64,000 bases of DNA from Pseudomonas saxonica. Lineage in GTDB: Bacteria > Pseudomonadota > Gammaproteobacteria > Pseudomonadales > Pseudomonadaceae. Below are positions 17,834 to 26,418 of the stretch, piece by piece (the stretch's first letter is position 1; every line of letters begins with the position of its first letter). The translations under genes and the position numbers were made by a program. Under the pieces are notes generated by a model that saw nothing but the letters and a program-made list of their open reading frames with translations, had not been told where the DNA came from and ran no database searches. The stretch is from positions 102,468-166,467 of the forward strand of contig NZ_VFIO01000010.1 in assembly GCF_007858365.1 (NCBI RefSeq), read 5' to 3'.

Positions 17834-19018
17834 CTATCTGGCCTCGCGCGGCATGCCCAAGGCGCGCTCGGCAATAATGTTGCGCTGTATTTCACTGCTG
17901 CCACCATAAATAGTGTCAGCGCGGGTGAACAGAAACAGGGCTTGCAGGCGTGTCAGTTGGTAAGGGCCCGACTCCAGCAGCTCAGCTTCAGGCCCCAGCA
18001 CGTCCATCGCCAGCTTGCCCAATTCGAGGTGCCAGCTGGACCACGCCAGTTTGTAGATGGTCGCTTCGGGACGCAGGCTACCGTCCTGCACCCCCGACAG
18101 CATGCGCAACGAGTTATAGCGCAACACTCGCAAACCGCTCCAGGCGCGGGCGATGCGTTGGCGCAATATAGGGTTTTGTGCTGCTCCATTGTTCTTGGCA
18201 ATGCGCACCACTTCATCCAGCTCGTTTTGGAACTGCATCTGTTGGCCCAGCGTTGAGACGCCGCGTTCGAAGCCCAGCAAGGCCATGGCAATTTTCCAGC
18301 CGTCACCGGGCTGCCCTATCAAGTTGTCTGCCGAGGTGTGGGCCTGATCAAAAAACACTTCATTGAATTCGCTGGTGCCGGTCATCTGGCGGATGGGCTG
18401 CACCCGAATGCCGGGTTGAGCCATCGGTACCAGAAAAAACGACAAGCCGCGATGGCCCACGCTACCGGCTTCAGTACGGGCCAGCACAAAGCACCAGTCA
18501 GACTCATGGGCCAGCGATGTCCAGACCTTCTGGCCGCTGATCAGCCATTGGCCGCTGTCCGTATCGAGGCTGGCGCGGGTTTTGATATTGGCTAAATCAG
18601 ACCCGGCACCGGGTTCGGAGTAGCCCTGGCACCAAAAATGCTGACCGGCCAGGATCGGCGGCAAAAAACGCTGTTGTTGTTCAGGGGTACCGAAGGCGGC
18701 GATCGTCGGGCCGACCAGCCCCTCACCGATGTGGCCCATGCGACCGGGGCCACCAGCGCGGGCGTACTCTTCATAAAAGATCACTTGCTGGTTGATGCTC
18801 AAACCGCGACCGCCGTGTTCGGTGCTCCAGCCGGCACCGATCCAGCCACCACTGGCCACGACCTGTTCCCACGCCTTGCGTTGTTCTGGCGCGAAGTCCT
18901 CATCGCCCGGCCCGCCGCGAAAACGCAGGGCCTCGAATTCGCCACTCAAGTGCTGCTGCATCCACGCCGCCACCTGCTGGCGAAACTGTTCATCTGCCGC
19001 GCTAAAGCCGGTATTCAT
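17834..19018 (-). CDS. Acyl-CoA dehydrogenase, IYGGSSEIQ-type subunit (pair 1)
   Basis: A 394-residue acyl-CoA dehydrogenase. The middle region has YSEPGAGSDLANIKT and LISGQKVWTSLA (FAD/substrate domain), and the C-terminus has the FAD-contacting IYGGSSEIQRNII motif. The ATG at 19018 overlaps the stop of the gene before it (ATGA) and has GGAG 7 nt upstream, so I prefer it to the ATG at 19024. Its partner upstream has a different C-terminal signature. Overlapping pairs like this are typical of the alpha2-beta2 heteromeric dehydrogenases of steroid and bile-acid side-chain breakdown. The substrate is unknown. A GGTGCTGA/TCAGCACC hairpin lies just past its stop (17784-17811). Confidence 0.87.
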   Translation of the reverse strand: MNTGFSAADEQFRQQVAAWMQQHLSGEFEALRFRGGPGDEDFAPEQRKAWEQVVASGGWIGAGWSTEHGGRGLSINQQVIFYEEYARAGGPGRMGHIGEGLVGPTIAAFGTPEQQQRFLPPILAGQHFWCQGYSEPGAGSDLANIKTRASLDTDSGQWLISGQKVWTSLAHESDWCFVLARTEAGSVGHRGLSFFLVPMAQPGIRVQPIRQMTGTSEFNEVFFDQAHTSADNLIGQPGDGWKIAMALLGFERGVSTLGQQMQFQNELDEVVRIAKNNGAAQNPILRQRIARAWSGLRVLRYNSLRMLSGVQDGSLRPEATIYKLAWSSWHLELGKLAMDVLGPEAELLESGPYQLTRLQALFLFTRADTIYGGSSEIQRNIIAERALGMPREAR

Positions 19019-20187
19019 GCGCATTCTCCAAAAATCAGTTTGGCCAGTTGCTCGCGGTGAAAGTCCGGACTGCCCAACAGCTGTTCACTGGCGCGGGCAC
19101 GTTTGAAATACAGGTGCGGGTCGTATTCCCAGGTGAAGCCGACGCCGCCATGCAACTGGATCGACTCCGCGGCACACTGATAAAACCCTTCGCTGGCGTG
19201 GATTTTGGCTGCGCTGGCCGCTTCGGCCAGTTCCCGACGGGCGATGGGGTCGCCATCGACTTTCAAGCATTCATCGGCAATGCAGGCGGCGTAGTAACTG
19301 GCTGAGCGTGCGCATTCAACCGCCAGCATCAGGTCAGCGCAACGGTGTTTGACGGCCTGAAAACTGGCAATGCTGCGGCCAAATTGCTCGCGGCCTTTTA
19401 TGTATTCCAGCGTCAGGTCCAGTGACTGTTGAGCGCCGCCTGTCTGTTCGGCGGCCAGTCCGATGGCGGCAATGTGTAGCACATTGCGCAACAGGGGCCA
19501 CCCTTGGCCGGGCTCGCTGAGTAAATGCTCATCGGTCAGGGCAACGTCTTTAAGGGTGACGGTCGCCAGGCTGCGGGTTTGATCAAGGGTCGGTTGTCGC
19601 TGGCGGCTAATGCCGGGCGTGTCCGCAGACACTGCGAACAGACGTATACCGGCTTCTCCGACACTGCCCGGAGTACGTGCGGCAATGATCAACAGGTCAC
19701 ACTCGGCGCCGTCGATGACGTAAAGGTAGTGGCCATTGAGGCGGTAACCGCCGCCGTGGCTCTGTGCGTAGACTTGCACGCCACCGTCATCCCAGCGTGA
19801 TGAGCTGGTATAAGCCAGGCTGGCGCTGAGTTCGCCCGCTGCAATCTGCGGCAACCAGCGCGCCTTGAGCGCCTCATTCTGGCTCAGCAGCAGGGCGGGG
19901 GTGGCCAGGCAACAGGTTGCGAAGAAAGGCGAGGGCAGCAGGCGACGGCCCAGTTGTTCCTGTAACAGGCTGACTTCGACAAAGCCCAACCCAAGCCCGC
20001 CATAGGCCTCAGGAATAGCCAGCGCCGGCCAGTACAGTTCGCGGGCTATGCGCCCCCATGTGTCAGCGTCATAGCCACGCTCGCTGGCCATTGCTGTGCG
20101 CACCGCCGTGCTGTCGGCCACCTGAGCCAAAAAGCGTTCGGCAGACTGCACAATCATGCGTTGCTCGTCAGTCAGGGCTAACTCCAT
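19015..20187 (-). CDS. Acyl-CoA dehydrogenase, HGGVGFTWE-type subunit (pair 1)
   Basis: A 390-residue acyl-CoA dehydrogenase paralogue. The N-terminal helical domain includes ALAIPEAYGGLGLGFVE and the C-terminal domain carries KGREQFGRSIASFQAVKH and IQLHGGVGFTWEYD. It lacks the partner's IYGGxxEIQRNII ending. It is translated just before its partner with a 4-bp overlap, as expected for subunits of one complex. It is the first gene of the leftward arm and faces the enoyl-CoA hydratase gene across a 255-bp divergent promoter region. Function is by family only; no acyl chain specificity can be read. Confidence 0.86.
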   Translation of the reverse strand: MELALTDEQRMIVQSAERFLAQVADSTAVRTAMASERGYDADTWGRIARELYWPALAIPEAYGGLGLGFVEVSLLQEQLGRRLLPSPFFATCCLATPALLLSQNEALKARWLPQIAAGELSASLAYTSSSRWDDGGVQVYAQSHGGGYRLNGHYLYVIDGAECDLLIIAARTPGSVGEAGIRLFAVSADTPGISRQRQPTLDQTRSLATVTLKDVALTDEHLLSEPGQGWPLLRNVLHIAAIGLAAEQTGGAQQSLDLTLEYIKGREQFGRSIASFQAVKHRCADLMLAVECARSASYYAACIADECLKVDGDPIARRELAEAASAAKIHASEGFYQCAAESIQLHGGVGFTWEYDPHLYFKRARASEQLLGSPDFHREQLAKLIFGECA

Positions 20188-20261
20188 ACGGTGGCTCTCA
20201 TCAATGGATACGGTTTAAGGCGCAAGCATAGAAGTGGCGCCGGGTGTTGAAAACCTTAGGG

Positions 20262-20388
20262 TGGACTAGTCCATTCAGCCGTGAAAAGTCAGATCACACG
20301 GGCTGGGCGTCGACCATGACTGGCAGGCACGACCCTGCCGACACGTGCGGGCCAGACGTTTTGCTTAGTCTTAATGGACGATGATCCA
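20262..20388. promoter_or_regulatory. Two TGGA/TCCA palindromes in divergent promoter region
   Basis: TGGACTAGTCCA (20262-20273) is a perfect 12-bp palindrome, 75 bp before the leftward dehydrogenase. A second, looser element, TGGACGATGATCCA (20375-20388), lies 55 bp before the rightward hydratase. The two sites, one near each start, look like operators for one dimeric regulator of both arms. No regulator gene is in the cluster. Confidence 0.45.
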
Positions 20389-20442
20389 CTCACTGCGCAT
20401 TCCCATACTGCTCCCATGCCTTAGGCCATTTCAGGAGCACTT

Positions 20443-21207
20443 GTGACTAGCGCAACCCACACTGCATTTCATACCGCCATCGACGCCGGCGTCGCTGAGC
20501 TGGTGATTGATCGGCCCCCCGTCAATGCGCTCAACAGCCAGCAATGGCTTGACCTGGCGCAAACGATTGAGGCCTTGGGCGCCAACCCGCAAGTACGCGT
20601 CATCGTGATCCGGGCTGAAGGCCGGGGTTTCTGCGCAGGCGTCGATATAAAGGAGCTGGACGCCAACCCGGAACTGATCGTGCAGGTCAATGCCGGTAAT
20701 TACGCCACCTTCAAGGCGGTGCATCGCAATCCGGTGCCGGTGATTGTGGCCGTCCACGGCTTTGTTCTGGGCGGCGGAATTGGCATTACCGGGGCAGCCG
20801 ACATCGTCGTGGCCTCCGATTGCGCCACGTTCGCCTTGCCGGAAGTAGACCGCGGCGCAATGGGCGGCGGGGCGCACTTGCAGCGCCTGTTCCCGGTGCA
20901 AAAAGTCCGTTATCTGTTCTTTACCGGCGACAAGATCGGTGCCGTTGAAGCCCAGCAGTACGGCTTTATCGAGCGCGTCGTGCCCCGTGAGCAATTACGC
21001 GAAACCGCGTTGCAAATCGCCCACAAAATCGCCAGCAAAAGCCCGGCCATGATCCGCATCGCCAAAGAGGCGCTCAACGGTATCGAAGACGGCAACCTGG
21101 AAGACAAATACCGCTGGGAGCAGGGTTTTACATTACAGGCCTACACCTGTGCGGACTCCGCTGAAACCCGCCGCGCTTTTGTTGAGAAACGCGACGCTGC
21201 GTTCTAA
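20443..21207 (+). CDS. Enoyl-CoA hydratase/isomerase family protein
   Basis: A 254-residue crotonase-fold protein. RAEGRGFCAGVDIKEL gives the first oxyanion-hole region and HGFVLGGGIGITGAADI the second; ATFALPEVDRGAMGG covers the catalytic-loop region. The residue order is compatible with a hydratase but crotonases also include isomerases, retro-Claisen hydrolases and ring-cleaving enzymes, and the catalytic Glu pair is not obvious. The start is GTG with AGGAG 5 nt upstream; no better ATG exists. It leads the rightward arm, 9 bp before the next dehydrogenase. Confidence 0.87.
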   Translation: MTSATHTAFHTAIDAGVAELVIDRPPVNALNSQQWLDLAQTIEALGANPQVRVIVIRAEGRGFCAGVDIKELDANPELIVQVNAGNYATFKAVHRNPVPVIVAVHGFVLGGGIGITGAADIVVASDCATFALPEVDRGAMGGGAHLQRLFPVQKVRYLFFTGDKIGAVEAQQYGFIERVVPREQLRETALQIAHKIASKSPAMIRIAKEALNGIEDGNLEDKYRWEQGFTLQAYTCADSAETRRAFVEKRDAAF

Positions 21208-21216
21208 GGAGCTGAC

Positions 21217-22371
21217 ATGGACCTGACTTACTCGCCGAAACAAAAGGCCTTTCGACACGAGGTGCGTCAATGGCTGGCAGCCAATTTGCCCAAAAGCCCA
21301 TTAGCCAGTTACGACACCCGCGAAGGCTTTGAGCAGCACCGTCAGTGGGAAGCCAAGCTCTTTGAGAACCGCCTGTCGATGGTCATGTGGCCCACCGAGC
21401 TGGGTGGGCGTGGCTGCGATCTGATTGAGTGGTTGATTTTCGAGGAAGAATATTACGGTGCCGGTGCCCCCATGCGGGTTAACCAGAACGGTCAGTTGCT
21501 GCTCGGCACGACCTTGATGGAGTTCGGCACTGAGGAGCAAAAAAAGCGCTTTCTGCCGCGCATGGCTGCCAGTGCTGATATGTGGGCTCAAGGCTGGTCT
21601 GAGCCGAACGCCGGTTCGGACATGGCCGCCATCACCAGTAAAGCCACTCGTGAGGGTGACGAGTATGTGCTCAATGGACAGAAAACCTGGTCGACCCGGG
21701 CGATTTTTGCCGACTGGCTGTTTGGCTTGTTCCGCAGCGATCCGGCGTCCAGCCGCCATCATGGTTTGTCGTTTGTCATGGTGCCGCTCAATGCGCCGGG
21801 CGTAACGGTGCGTCCAATCAAGGCGCTGAACGGCAAAGATGCGTTTGCCGAAGTGTTTTTTGATGACGTGCGTATCCCGCTGCAAAACCGTATTGGTGAT
21901 GAAGGGCAGGGCTGGCACGTGGCGATGGCCACGGCTGGCTTTGAGCGGGGCTTGCTGTTGCGTTCGCCCGCCCGTTTTCAGTACACCGCCCGCAAGTTGG
22001 TGGAGTTGTATCAAAGCCATCGTGTCAGTGCCGACCGTGACCCGACGTTGGGCGAGGCGGTGTGCAAGGCGTGGTCGGACGCCCAGGCGTATGCCTTGTC
22101 CGCCTATCACACGGTGGGACGCCTGAACCGGGGTGCGCATATTGGTGCCGAGTCGAGCATCAATAAAATCATCTGGTCGGAACTTGACCTGCGCATGCAC
22201 GAAACCGCCATGCGCATTCTCGGTGCCCACGGCGAACTGACCGGGCAGTTGGACGGTGGGTATAACTGGCTCGAAGGCTTTTTGTTTGCTCAGGCAGGGC
22301 CTATTTACGCCGGCACCAACGAGATCCAGCGCAACATCATCGCCGAGCGCATGCTCGGCCTGCCGAAGTGA
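21217..22371 (+). CDS. Acyl-CoA dehydrogenase, IYAGTNEIQ-type subunit (pair 2)
   Basis: A 384-residue acyl-CoA dehydrogenase with a good AAGGAG ribosome site. It carries WSEPNAGSDMAAITS and LNGQKTWSTRA in the middle and IYAGTNEIQRNIIAERML at the C-terminus. It corresponds to the 17834-19018 gene of pair 1 but is clearly divergent, so the pairs probably act at different steps or on different acyl-CoAs. The next gene starts 8 bp downstream. Heteromeric partnership with that gene is inferred from adjacency and complementary motifs. Confidence 0.88.
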   Translation: MDLTYSPKQKAFRHEVRQWLAANLPKSPLASYDTREGFEQHRQWEAKLFENRLSMVMWPTELGGRGCDLIEWLIFEEEYYGAGAPMRVNQNGQLLLGTTLMEFGTEEQKKRFLPRMAASADMWAQGWSEPNAGSDMAAITSKATREGDEYVLNGQKTWSTRAIFADWLFGLFRSDPASSRHHGLSFVMVPLNAPGVTVRPIKALNGKDAFAEVFFDDVRIPLQNRIGDEGQGWHVAMATAGFERGLLLRSPARFQYTARKLVELYQSHRVSADRDPTLGEAVCKAWSDAQAYALSAYHTVGRLNRGAHIGAESSINKIIWSELDLRMHETAMRILGAHGELTGQLDGGYNWLEGFLFAQAGPIYAGTNEIQRNIIAERMLGLPK

Positions 22372-22379
22372 GGCCGGGA

Positions 22380-23438
22380 ATGGACTTTACCTTTACCGAA
22401 GACCAGCAAACGTTTCGCGAAGCCATCAGCCGTTTTTTGATGACTGAAGCTGCACCCGAAATGCTCCGCGAAATCTGGGAAACCGATCTCGGTCGCTCGC
22501 CAGACTTGCGCAACAAAATAGCTGCGCAGGGTTTGACTGCGCTTTCAGTGCCCGAAGCCTACGGCGGTTTGGGTATGGATGATGTGGCGTGGGCGTTGAT
22601 GACCCAGGAACTGGGCTACTACGCCATTCCCGATTCACTCAGCGACACTGCGTATGTGGCCAGCGCGATGATTGCCGGTTTGGCAGCGGACACCGCCACA
22701 CGCAGCGAGTGGCTGAGCGGCATTGCTGACGGCAGCCTGCGCATTGCCATTGGTCACCCGGTGAACCCGATGGTGGCCGATGCGGCTCACGCGGATTTGC
22801 TGCTACTGGCTCAGGGGGACGAAGTCCACGTGGTGCCCCGTAGCGAGGTCGATGTGCATCCCCTCAGCAGCCTGGATGCCTCACGGCGTCTGGCCCGTGT
22901 CAGTTGGCAGTCGACTACTTCAACGCTGGTGGCCGACGGCCCGTGTGGTCGCCATTTGTGGGCGCAAACCCTGAACCGTGGGGCGCTTTCGGTGGCGGGG
23001 CAATTGCTCGGTCTGGCCCAGCGCATGCTTGACCTCTCGGTGGACTACGCCGCGCAGCGCAAACAGTTCGGCAAGCCGATAGGCAGTTTTCAAGCGGTCA
23101 AGCATCACTTGGCCGATGTTGCCACGCAGATTGAGTTTGCCAAGCCGGTGCTATATCGCGCGGCCTATGCATTGGCTCACGGCGAGCAATACGCCAGCGT
23201 CTGGGTCTCGCAAGCGCGTCTGGCGTGCTGCGAAGCCAGTTGGCTGGCGGCCCGCCACGGTATTCAGGTGCACGGTGCCATGGGCTACACCTGGGAAGTT
23301 GACCTGCAAATGTTCATGAAGCGCGCCTGGGCGCTGGACAATGCCTGGGGCGATCGCGCCCTGCATAAAAGACGCGTGGCAGACCACGTACTCAGCGGTG
23401 CTGCGCCTCTGGGCCCAGGCCACACCTTCGAGGATTGA
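22380..23438 (+). CDS. Acyl-CoA dehydrogenase, HGAMGYTWE-type subunit (pair 2)
   Basis: A 352-residue acyl-CoA dehydrogenase paralogue, shorter than its partner. It has LSVPEAYGGLGMDDVAWA, then RKQFGKPIGSFQAVKHH and IQVHGAMGYTWEVD in the C-terminal domain. The IYxGTxEIQ motif is absent, as in the matching subunit of pair 1. I use the ATG at 22380 (MDFTFTEDQ) rather than the in-frame GTG at 22368, because the dehydrogenase N-terminus begins there. Its stop overlaps the thiolase start region (TGATGATG). Confidence 0.86.
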   Translation: MDFTFTEDQQTFREAISRFLMTEAAPEMLREIWETDLGRSPDLRNKIAAQGLTALSVPEAYGGLGMDDVAWALMTQELGYYAIPDSLSDTAYVASAMIAGLAADTATRSEWLSGIADGSLRIAIGHPVNPMVADAAHADLLLLAQGDEVHVVPRSEVDVHPLSSLDASRRLARVSWQSTTSTLVADGPCGRHLWAQTLNRGALSVAGQLLGLAQRMLDLSVDYAAQRKQFGKPIGSFQAVKHHLADVATQIEFAKPVLYRAAYALAHGEQYASVWVSQARLACCEASWLAARHGIQVHGAMGYTWEVDLQMFMKRAWALDNAWGDRALHKRRVADHVLSGAAPLGPGHTFED

Positions 23439-23440
23439 TG

Positions 23441-24592
23441 ATGCCCCAAGCCTATATTGTTGATGCCTTGCGCAGCCCGACCGGCAAGCGTAAAGGCGGG
23501 TTGGCCCATGTGCACGCGATTGACCTGGGCGCCCATGTGCTTAAAGCGCTGGTGGAGCGTAACCAGATCCCCGCCGACGAATACGACGACGTGATTTTTG
23601 GTTGCGTTGACACCATTGGTTCGCAGGCCGGGGACATTGCCCGCACCAGTTGGCTGGCGGCGGGCCTGCCGCTCAACGTACCGGGCACCACCATTGACCG
23701 ACAGTGCGGCTCATCGCAGCAGGCGCTGCACTTTGCCGCGCAAGCCGTCATGAGCGGTACTCAGGATGTGATTGCGGTGGGTGGTGTGCAAACCATGACC
23801 CAGATTCCGATTTCATCGGCGATGTTGGCGGGGCAGCCGCTTGGGTTCAGTGATCCGTTTTCCGGCAGCAAGGGCTGGCAGGCGCGTTTTGGCAACCAGC
23901 CGGTGAATCAGTTTTACGCAGCGCAGCGCATCGCCGATCACTGGCAGATCACTCGCCAGCAGATGGAAGCCTACGCGCTGGAAAGTCATCGCCGTGCGCT
24001 GGACGCGATTGCCGGGCGCCGTTTCGTCAATGAGATCGTGCCGTGCGAAGGCGTATGGGACGATGAAACGCCGCGTCAGACCAGTCTGGCCAAAATGGCT
24101 GAGCTGGAGCCGGTGTCTGCTGAGTTCCCATCCATCACCGCGGCTGTTTCCAGTCAGACCTGTGACGCCTCGGCCGCTTTGCTGGTGGTCTCCGAGGCGG
24201 CGCTCAAGCGCTATAACCTGACCCCCAGAGCACGCATCCATCACCTGTGCGTGATGGGCGACGATCCGATCTGGCACCTCACTGCCCCCATTGCAGCCAC
24301 GCGCATGGCATTGAAAAAGGCCGGTATGCGCATGCAAGACATCGATCTGGTGGAAATTAACGAAGCCTTTGCGTCTGTGGTGATGGCATGGGCCAAGGAG
24401 CTGGATTATGACCCGGCTCGCACCAATGCCAATGGCGGAGCCATTGCCCTGGGGCACCCGTTGGGCGCCAGTGGTGCCCGGTTGATGACCAGCCTGCTCA
24501 ATCAGTTGGAGCGCAGTGGCGGCCGTTATGGGTTGCAGACCATGTGCGAAGGCGGCGGGCAAGCCAACGTAACCATCATTGAGCGTCTTTAG
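23441..24592 (+). CDS. Thiolase family protein (FadA6/steroid-thiolase-like)
   Basis: A 383-residue thiolase that would split a 3-ketoacyl-CoA with CoA. The nucleophile Cys lies in TTIDRQCGSSQQALHF (about residue 89), followed by VEINEAFASV, the GGAIALGHPLGASGAR His motif and the second Cys in MCEGGGQANVTI. The GGGQANVTIIERL ending and GGVQTMTQ segment are, from memory, typical of the thiolases associated with steroid-like substrates rather than FadA or PhaA. Three ATG/TTG codons are stacked at the start; GAGG is 7 nt before the one at 23441, and 23438 is possible. It overlaps or abuts the preceding stop. Confidence 0.88.
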   Translation: MPQAYIVDALRSPTGKRKGGLAHVHAIDLGAHVLKALVERNQIPADEYDDVIFGCVDTIGSQAGDIARTSWLAAGLPLNVPGTTIDRQCGSSQQALHFAAQAVMSGTQDVIAVGGVQTMTQIPISSAMLAGQPLGFSDPFSGSKGWQARFGNQPVNQFYAAQRIADHWQITRQQMEAYALESHRRALDAIAGRRFVNEIVPCEGVWDDETPRQTSLAKMAELEPVSAEFPSITAAVSSQTCDASAALLVVSEAALKRYNLTPRARIHHLCVMGDDPIWHLTAPIAATRMALKKAGMRMQDIDLVEINEAFASVVMAWAKELDYDPARTNANGGAIALGHPLGASGARLMTSLLNQLERSGGRYGLQTMCEGGGQANVTIIERL

Positions 24593-24602
24593 GAGTACCG
24601 AG

Positions 24603-25481
24603 ATGGCCATTTGTGAAGGACGTACCGTGATTATTACTGGCGCGGGGGGTGGTTTGGGCCGCGCCTATGCGCTGGCGTTTGCCGAACAGGGCGCCAATGT
24701 GGTGGTCAATGACATTCGCCGTGAAGCGGCCGAAGACGTGGTGGGCGAGATTCGCCAGCGCGGCGGGCAAGCGATCGCCAACGCGGATGACATCACCACG
24801 GTTGCGACGGCGCAGTTGATTGTCGATGCCGCACTGGCCGCCTTTGGTGAAGTTCATGTGTTGGTTAACAACGCCGGGATCTTGCGTGACCGTATGTTTA
24901 TCAGTCTGGGCGAAGACGATTGGGATGCGGTGATGCGCGTGCACCTCAAGGGGCACTTTTGCCTGGCCAACATTCTGGGCAAGCGCTGGCGCGATCAGGC
25001 CAAGGCCGGGCAGCCCGTGGACGCGCGGATTATCAATACCAGTTCGGGTGCAGGTTTGCAGGGTTCGGTGGGGCAGTCCAATTACAGTGCGGCCAAAGGC
25101 GGTATTGCCGCGCTGACGCTGGTGCAAGCGGCTGAGCTGGCGCGTTATGGCGTCACGGCTAATGCGTTGGCCCCGGCGGCGCGCACCTCGATGACTGAAA
25201 GTGCAATGCCGGACGTTGTGAAAAAGCCGGAAGACGGCGGGTTTGATGCCTGGGCGCCAGAAAACGTCGCGCCGTTGGTGGTGTGGCTGGGCAGCAGCCT
25301 GTCGCGGGATGTGACTGGGCAAATCATTGAGAGCCAGGGCGGGCGGCTGTCGCTGGGCGATGGCTGGCGCACGGGCGTGACCCGTGACAAGGGCGCGCAG
25401 TGGCAGCCTGAAGAAGTGGGCGTGGCCATGAGCCAGATATTAGCTGAAGCGCCGAAGCCGCAAAGGGTTTGGGGCAGCTGA
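24603..25481 (+). CDS. SDR family oxidoreductase, MFE-2-like 3-hydroxyacyl-CoA dehydrogenase
   Basis: A 292-residue short-chain dehydrogenase. The TGAGGGLGRAYA cofactor loop (about residues 13-24), NNAGILRDRMF and the YSAAKGG catalytic Tyr/Lys are present. The ILRDRMF phrase and the extended C-terminus are typical of the (3R)-hydroxyacyl-CoA dehydrogenase domain of peroxisomal multifunctional enzyme 2 and of bacterial relatives in steroid clusters. Together with the MaoC hydratase downstream it could form an R-specific hydration/oxidation step. The ATG at 24603 has AGGAG 7 nt upstream. Confidence 0.86.
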   Translation: MAICEGRTVIITGAGGGLGRAYALAFAEQGANVVVNDIRREAAEDVVGEIRQRGGQAIANADDITTVATAQLIVDAALAAFGEVHVLVNNAGILRDRMFISLGEDDWDAVMRVHLKGHFCLANILGKRWRDQAKAGQPVDARIINTSSGAGLQGSVGQSNYSAAKGGIAALTLVQAAELARYGVTANALAPAARTSMTESAMPDVVKKPEDGGFDAWAPENVAPLVVWLGSSLSRDVTGQIIESQGGRLSLGDGWRTGVTRDKGAQWQPEEVGVAMSQILAEAPKPQRVWGS

Positions 25482-25491
25482 GATCCCTTGC

Positions 25492-25590
25492 CCTCACCCC
25501 AGCCCTCTCCCGGAGGGAGAGGGGGCTAGAAGCGGATCTGCTTTTGCCTTTAGTCCCCTCTCCCTTTGGGAGAGGGCTAGGGTGAGGGGC
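25492..25590. repeat. Long imperfect inverted repeat between two SDR genes
   Basis: The outer arms CCCTCACCCCAGCCCTCTCC (from 25492) and the reverse complement ending at 25590 match at all but one or two positions over about 21 bp. Inside, GGAGGGAGAGGGG and CCCCTCTCCCTTTGGGAG form further small hairpins. This is the widespread CCCTCTCCC/GGGAGAGGG intergenic element of proteobacteria, MITE-like in shape. It lies within the rightward operon and could reduce downstream expression. Confidence 0.75.
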
Positions 25591-25623
25591 TTTTGTTTGC
25601 CATCACAATAAGAGAATTCAACC

Positions 25624-26409
25624 ATGAGACAAGCACCTCCCTACGTCCCCGGCCACCAGCTTTTGGCAGGCAAGTCGATCCTGATCACCGCCGCAGCCGG
25701 TGCAGGTATCGGCTATGCCGCCGCCAAACGCTGCGCCGAAGAAGGCTGTCGCGCCTTGATGATTTCCGATATTCACCCGCGTCGTCTCGAAGAAGCGGTT
25801 GAGCGCTTGAAAGCCGAAACCGGCCTGCAAGCGGTCTTCGGTCAACTGTGCAACGTCACGGTTGAAGCCGACGTGCAAGCCCTTGTCGCCGCTGCCGAAG
25901 ACGCCTTGGGCGGCGTCGATGTACTGATCAACAACGCAGGTCTGGGCGGCCAGGTGCGTCTCACCGAAATGACCGATCAACAATGGTCTTCTGTGCTCGA
26001 CATCACCCTCACCGGCACCATGCGCATGACCCGCGCCATGCTGCCGCACATGGAGCGTCGTGGCGCCGGAGCTATCGTCAACAACGCCTCGGTACTGGGC
26101 TGGCGGGCGCAAAAAGAACAGGCCCATTACGCCGCGGCCAAGGCCGGGGTGATGGCACTGACCCGTTGCAGCGCGCTGGAAGCTGCCGAGAGCGGTGTGC
26201 GGATCAATGCCGTCGCGCCGTCGATTGCGCTGCATGACTTTCTGAAAAAAGCCTCCAGCAGCGAGCTGCTCGAACAACTGACCAGCCGCGAAGCCTTTGG
26301 GCGCGCGGCCGAAGTTTGGGAAGTGGCCAACGTCATGGTGTTTTTGGCCAGCGATTACGCCTCTTACATGGTCGGTGAAGTGTTGCCGGTCAGTTCGCAG
26401 CAGGCTTGA
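25624..26409 (+). CDS. SDR family oxidoreductase, IpdF-like
   Basis: A 261-residue short-chain dehydrogenase with AAAGAGIGYAAAKR as cofactor loop (about residues 24-37), NNAGLGGQ, and the YAAAKAGVMALTRC catalytic segment. The middle and end (NNASVLGWRAQKEQAHYAA, and EVLPVSSQQA) strongly recall mycobacterial Rv3559c/IpdF, which acts on a hydroxylated CoA intermediate in steroid C/D-ring breakdown. That comparison is from memory and needs alignment. The ATG is preceded by AAGAG. It follows the inverted repeat and precedes the MaoC gene by 9 bp, so it starts the last third of the operon. Confidence 0.86.
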   Translation: MRQAPPYVPGHQLLAGKSILITAAAGAGIGYAAAKRCAEEGCRALMISDIHPRRLEEAVERLKAETGLQAVFGQLCNVTVEADVQALVAAAEDALGGVDVLINNAGLGGQVRLTEMTDQQWSSVLDITLTGTMRMTRAMLPHMERRGAGAIVNNASVLGWRAQKEQAHYAAAKAGVMALTRCSALEAAESGVRINAVAPSIALHDFLKKASSSELLEQLTSREAFGRAAEVWEVANVMVFLASDYASYMVGEVLPVSSQQA

Positions 26410-26418
26410 GGTGAACCC

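Noticed and set aside
25492..25590. CRISPR-like repeats
   Set aside because: The element is one inverted repeat with internal hairpins, not a series of direct repeats with spacers; no array is present in the window.
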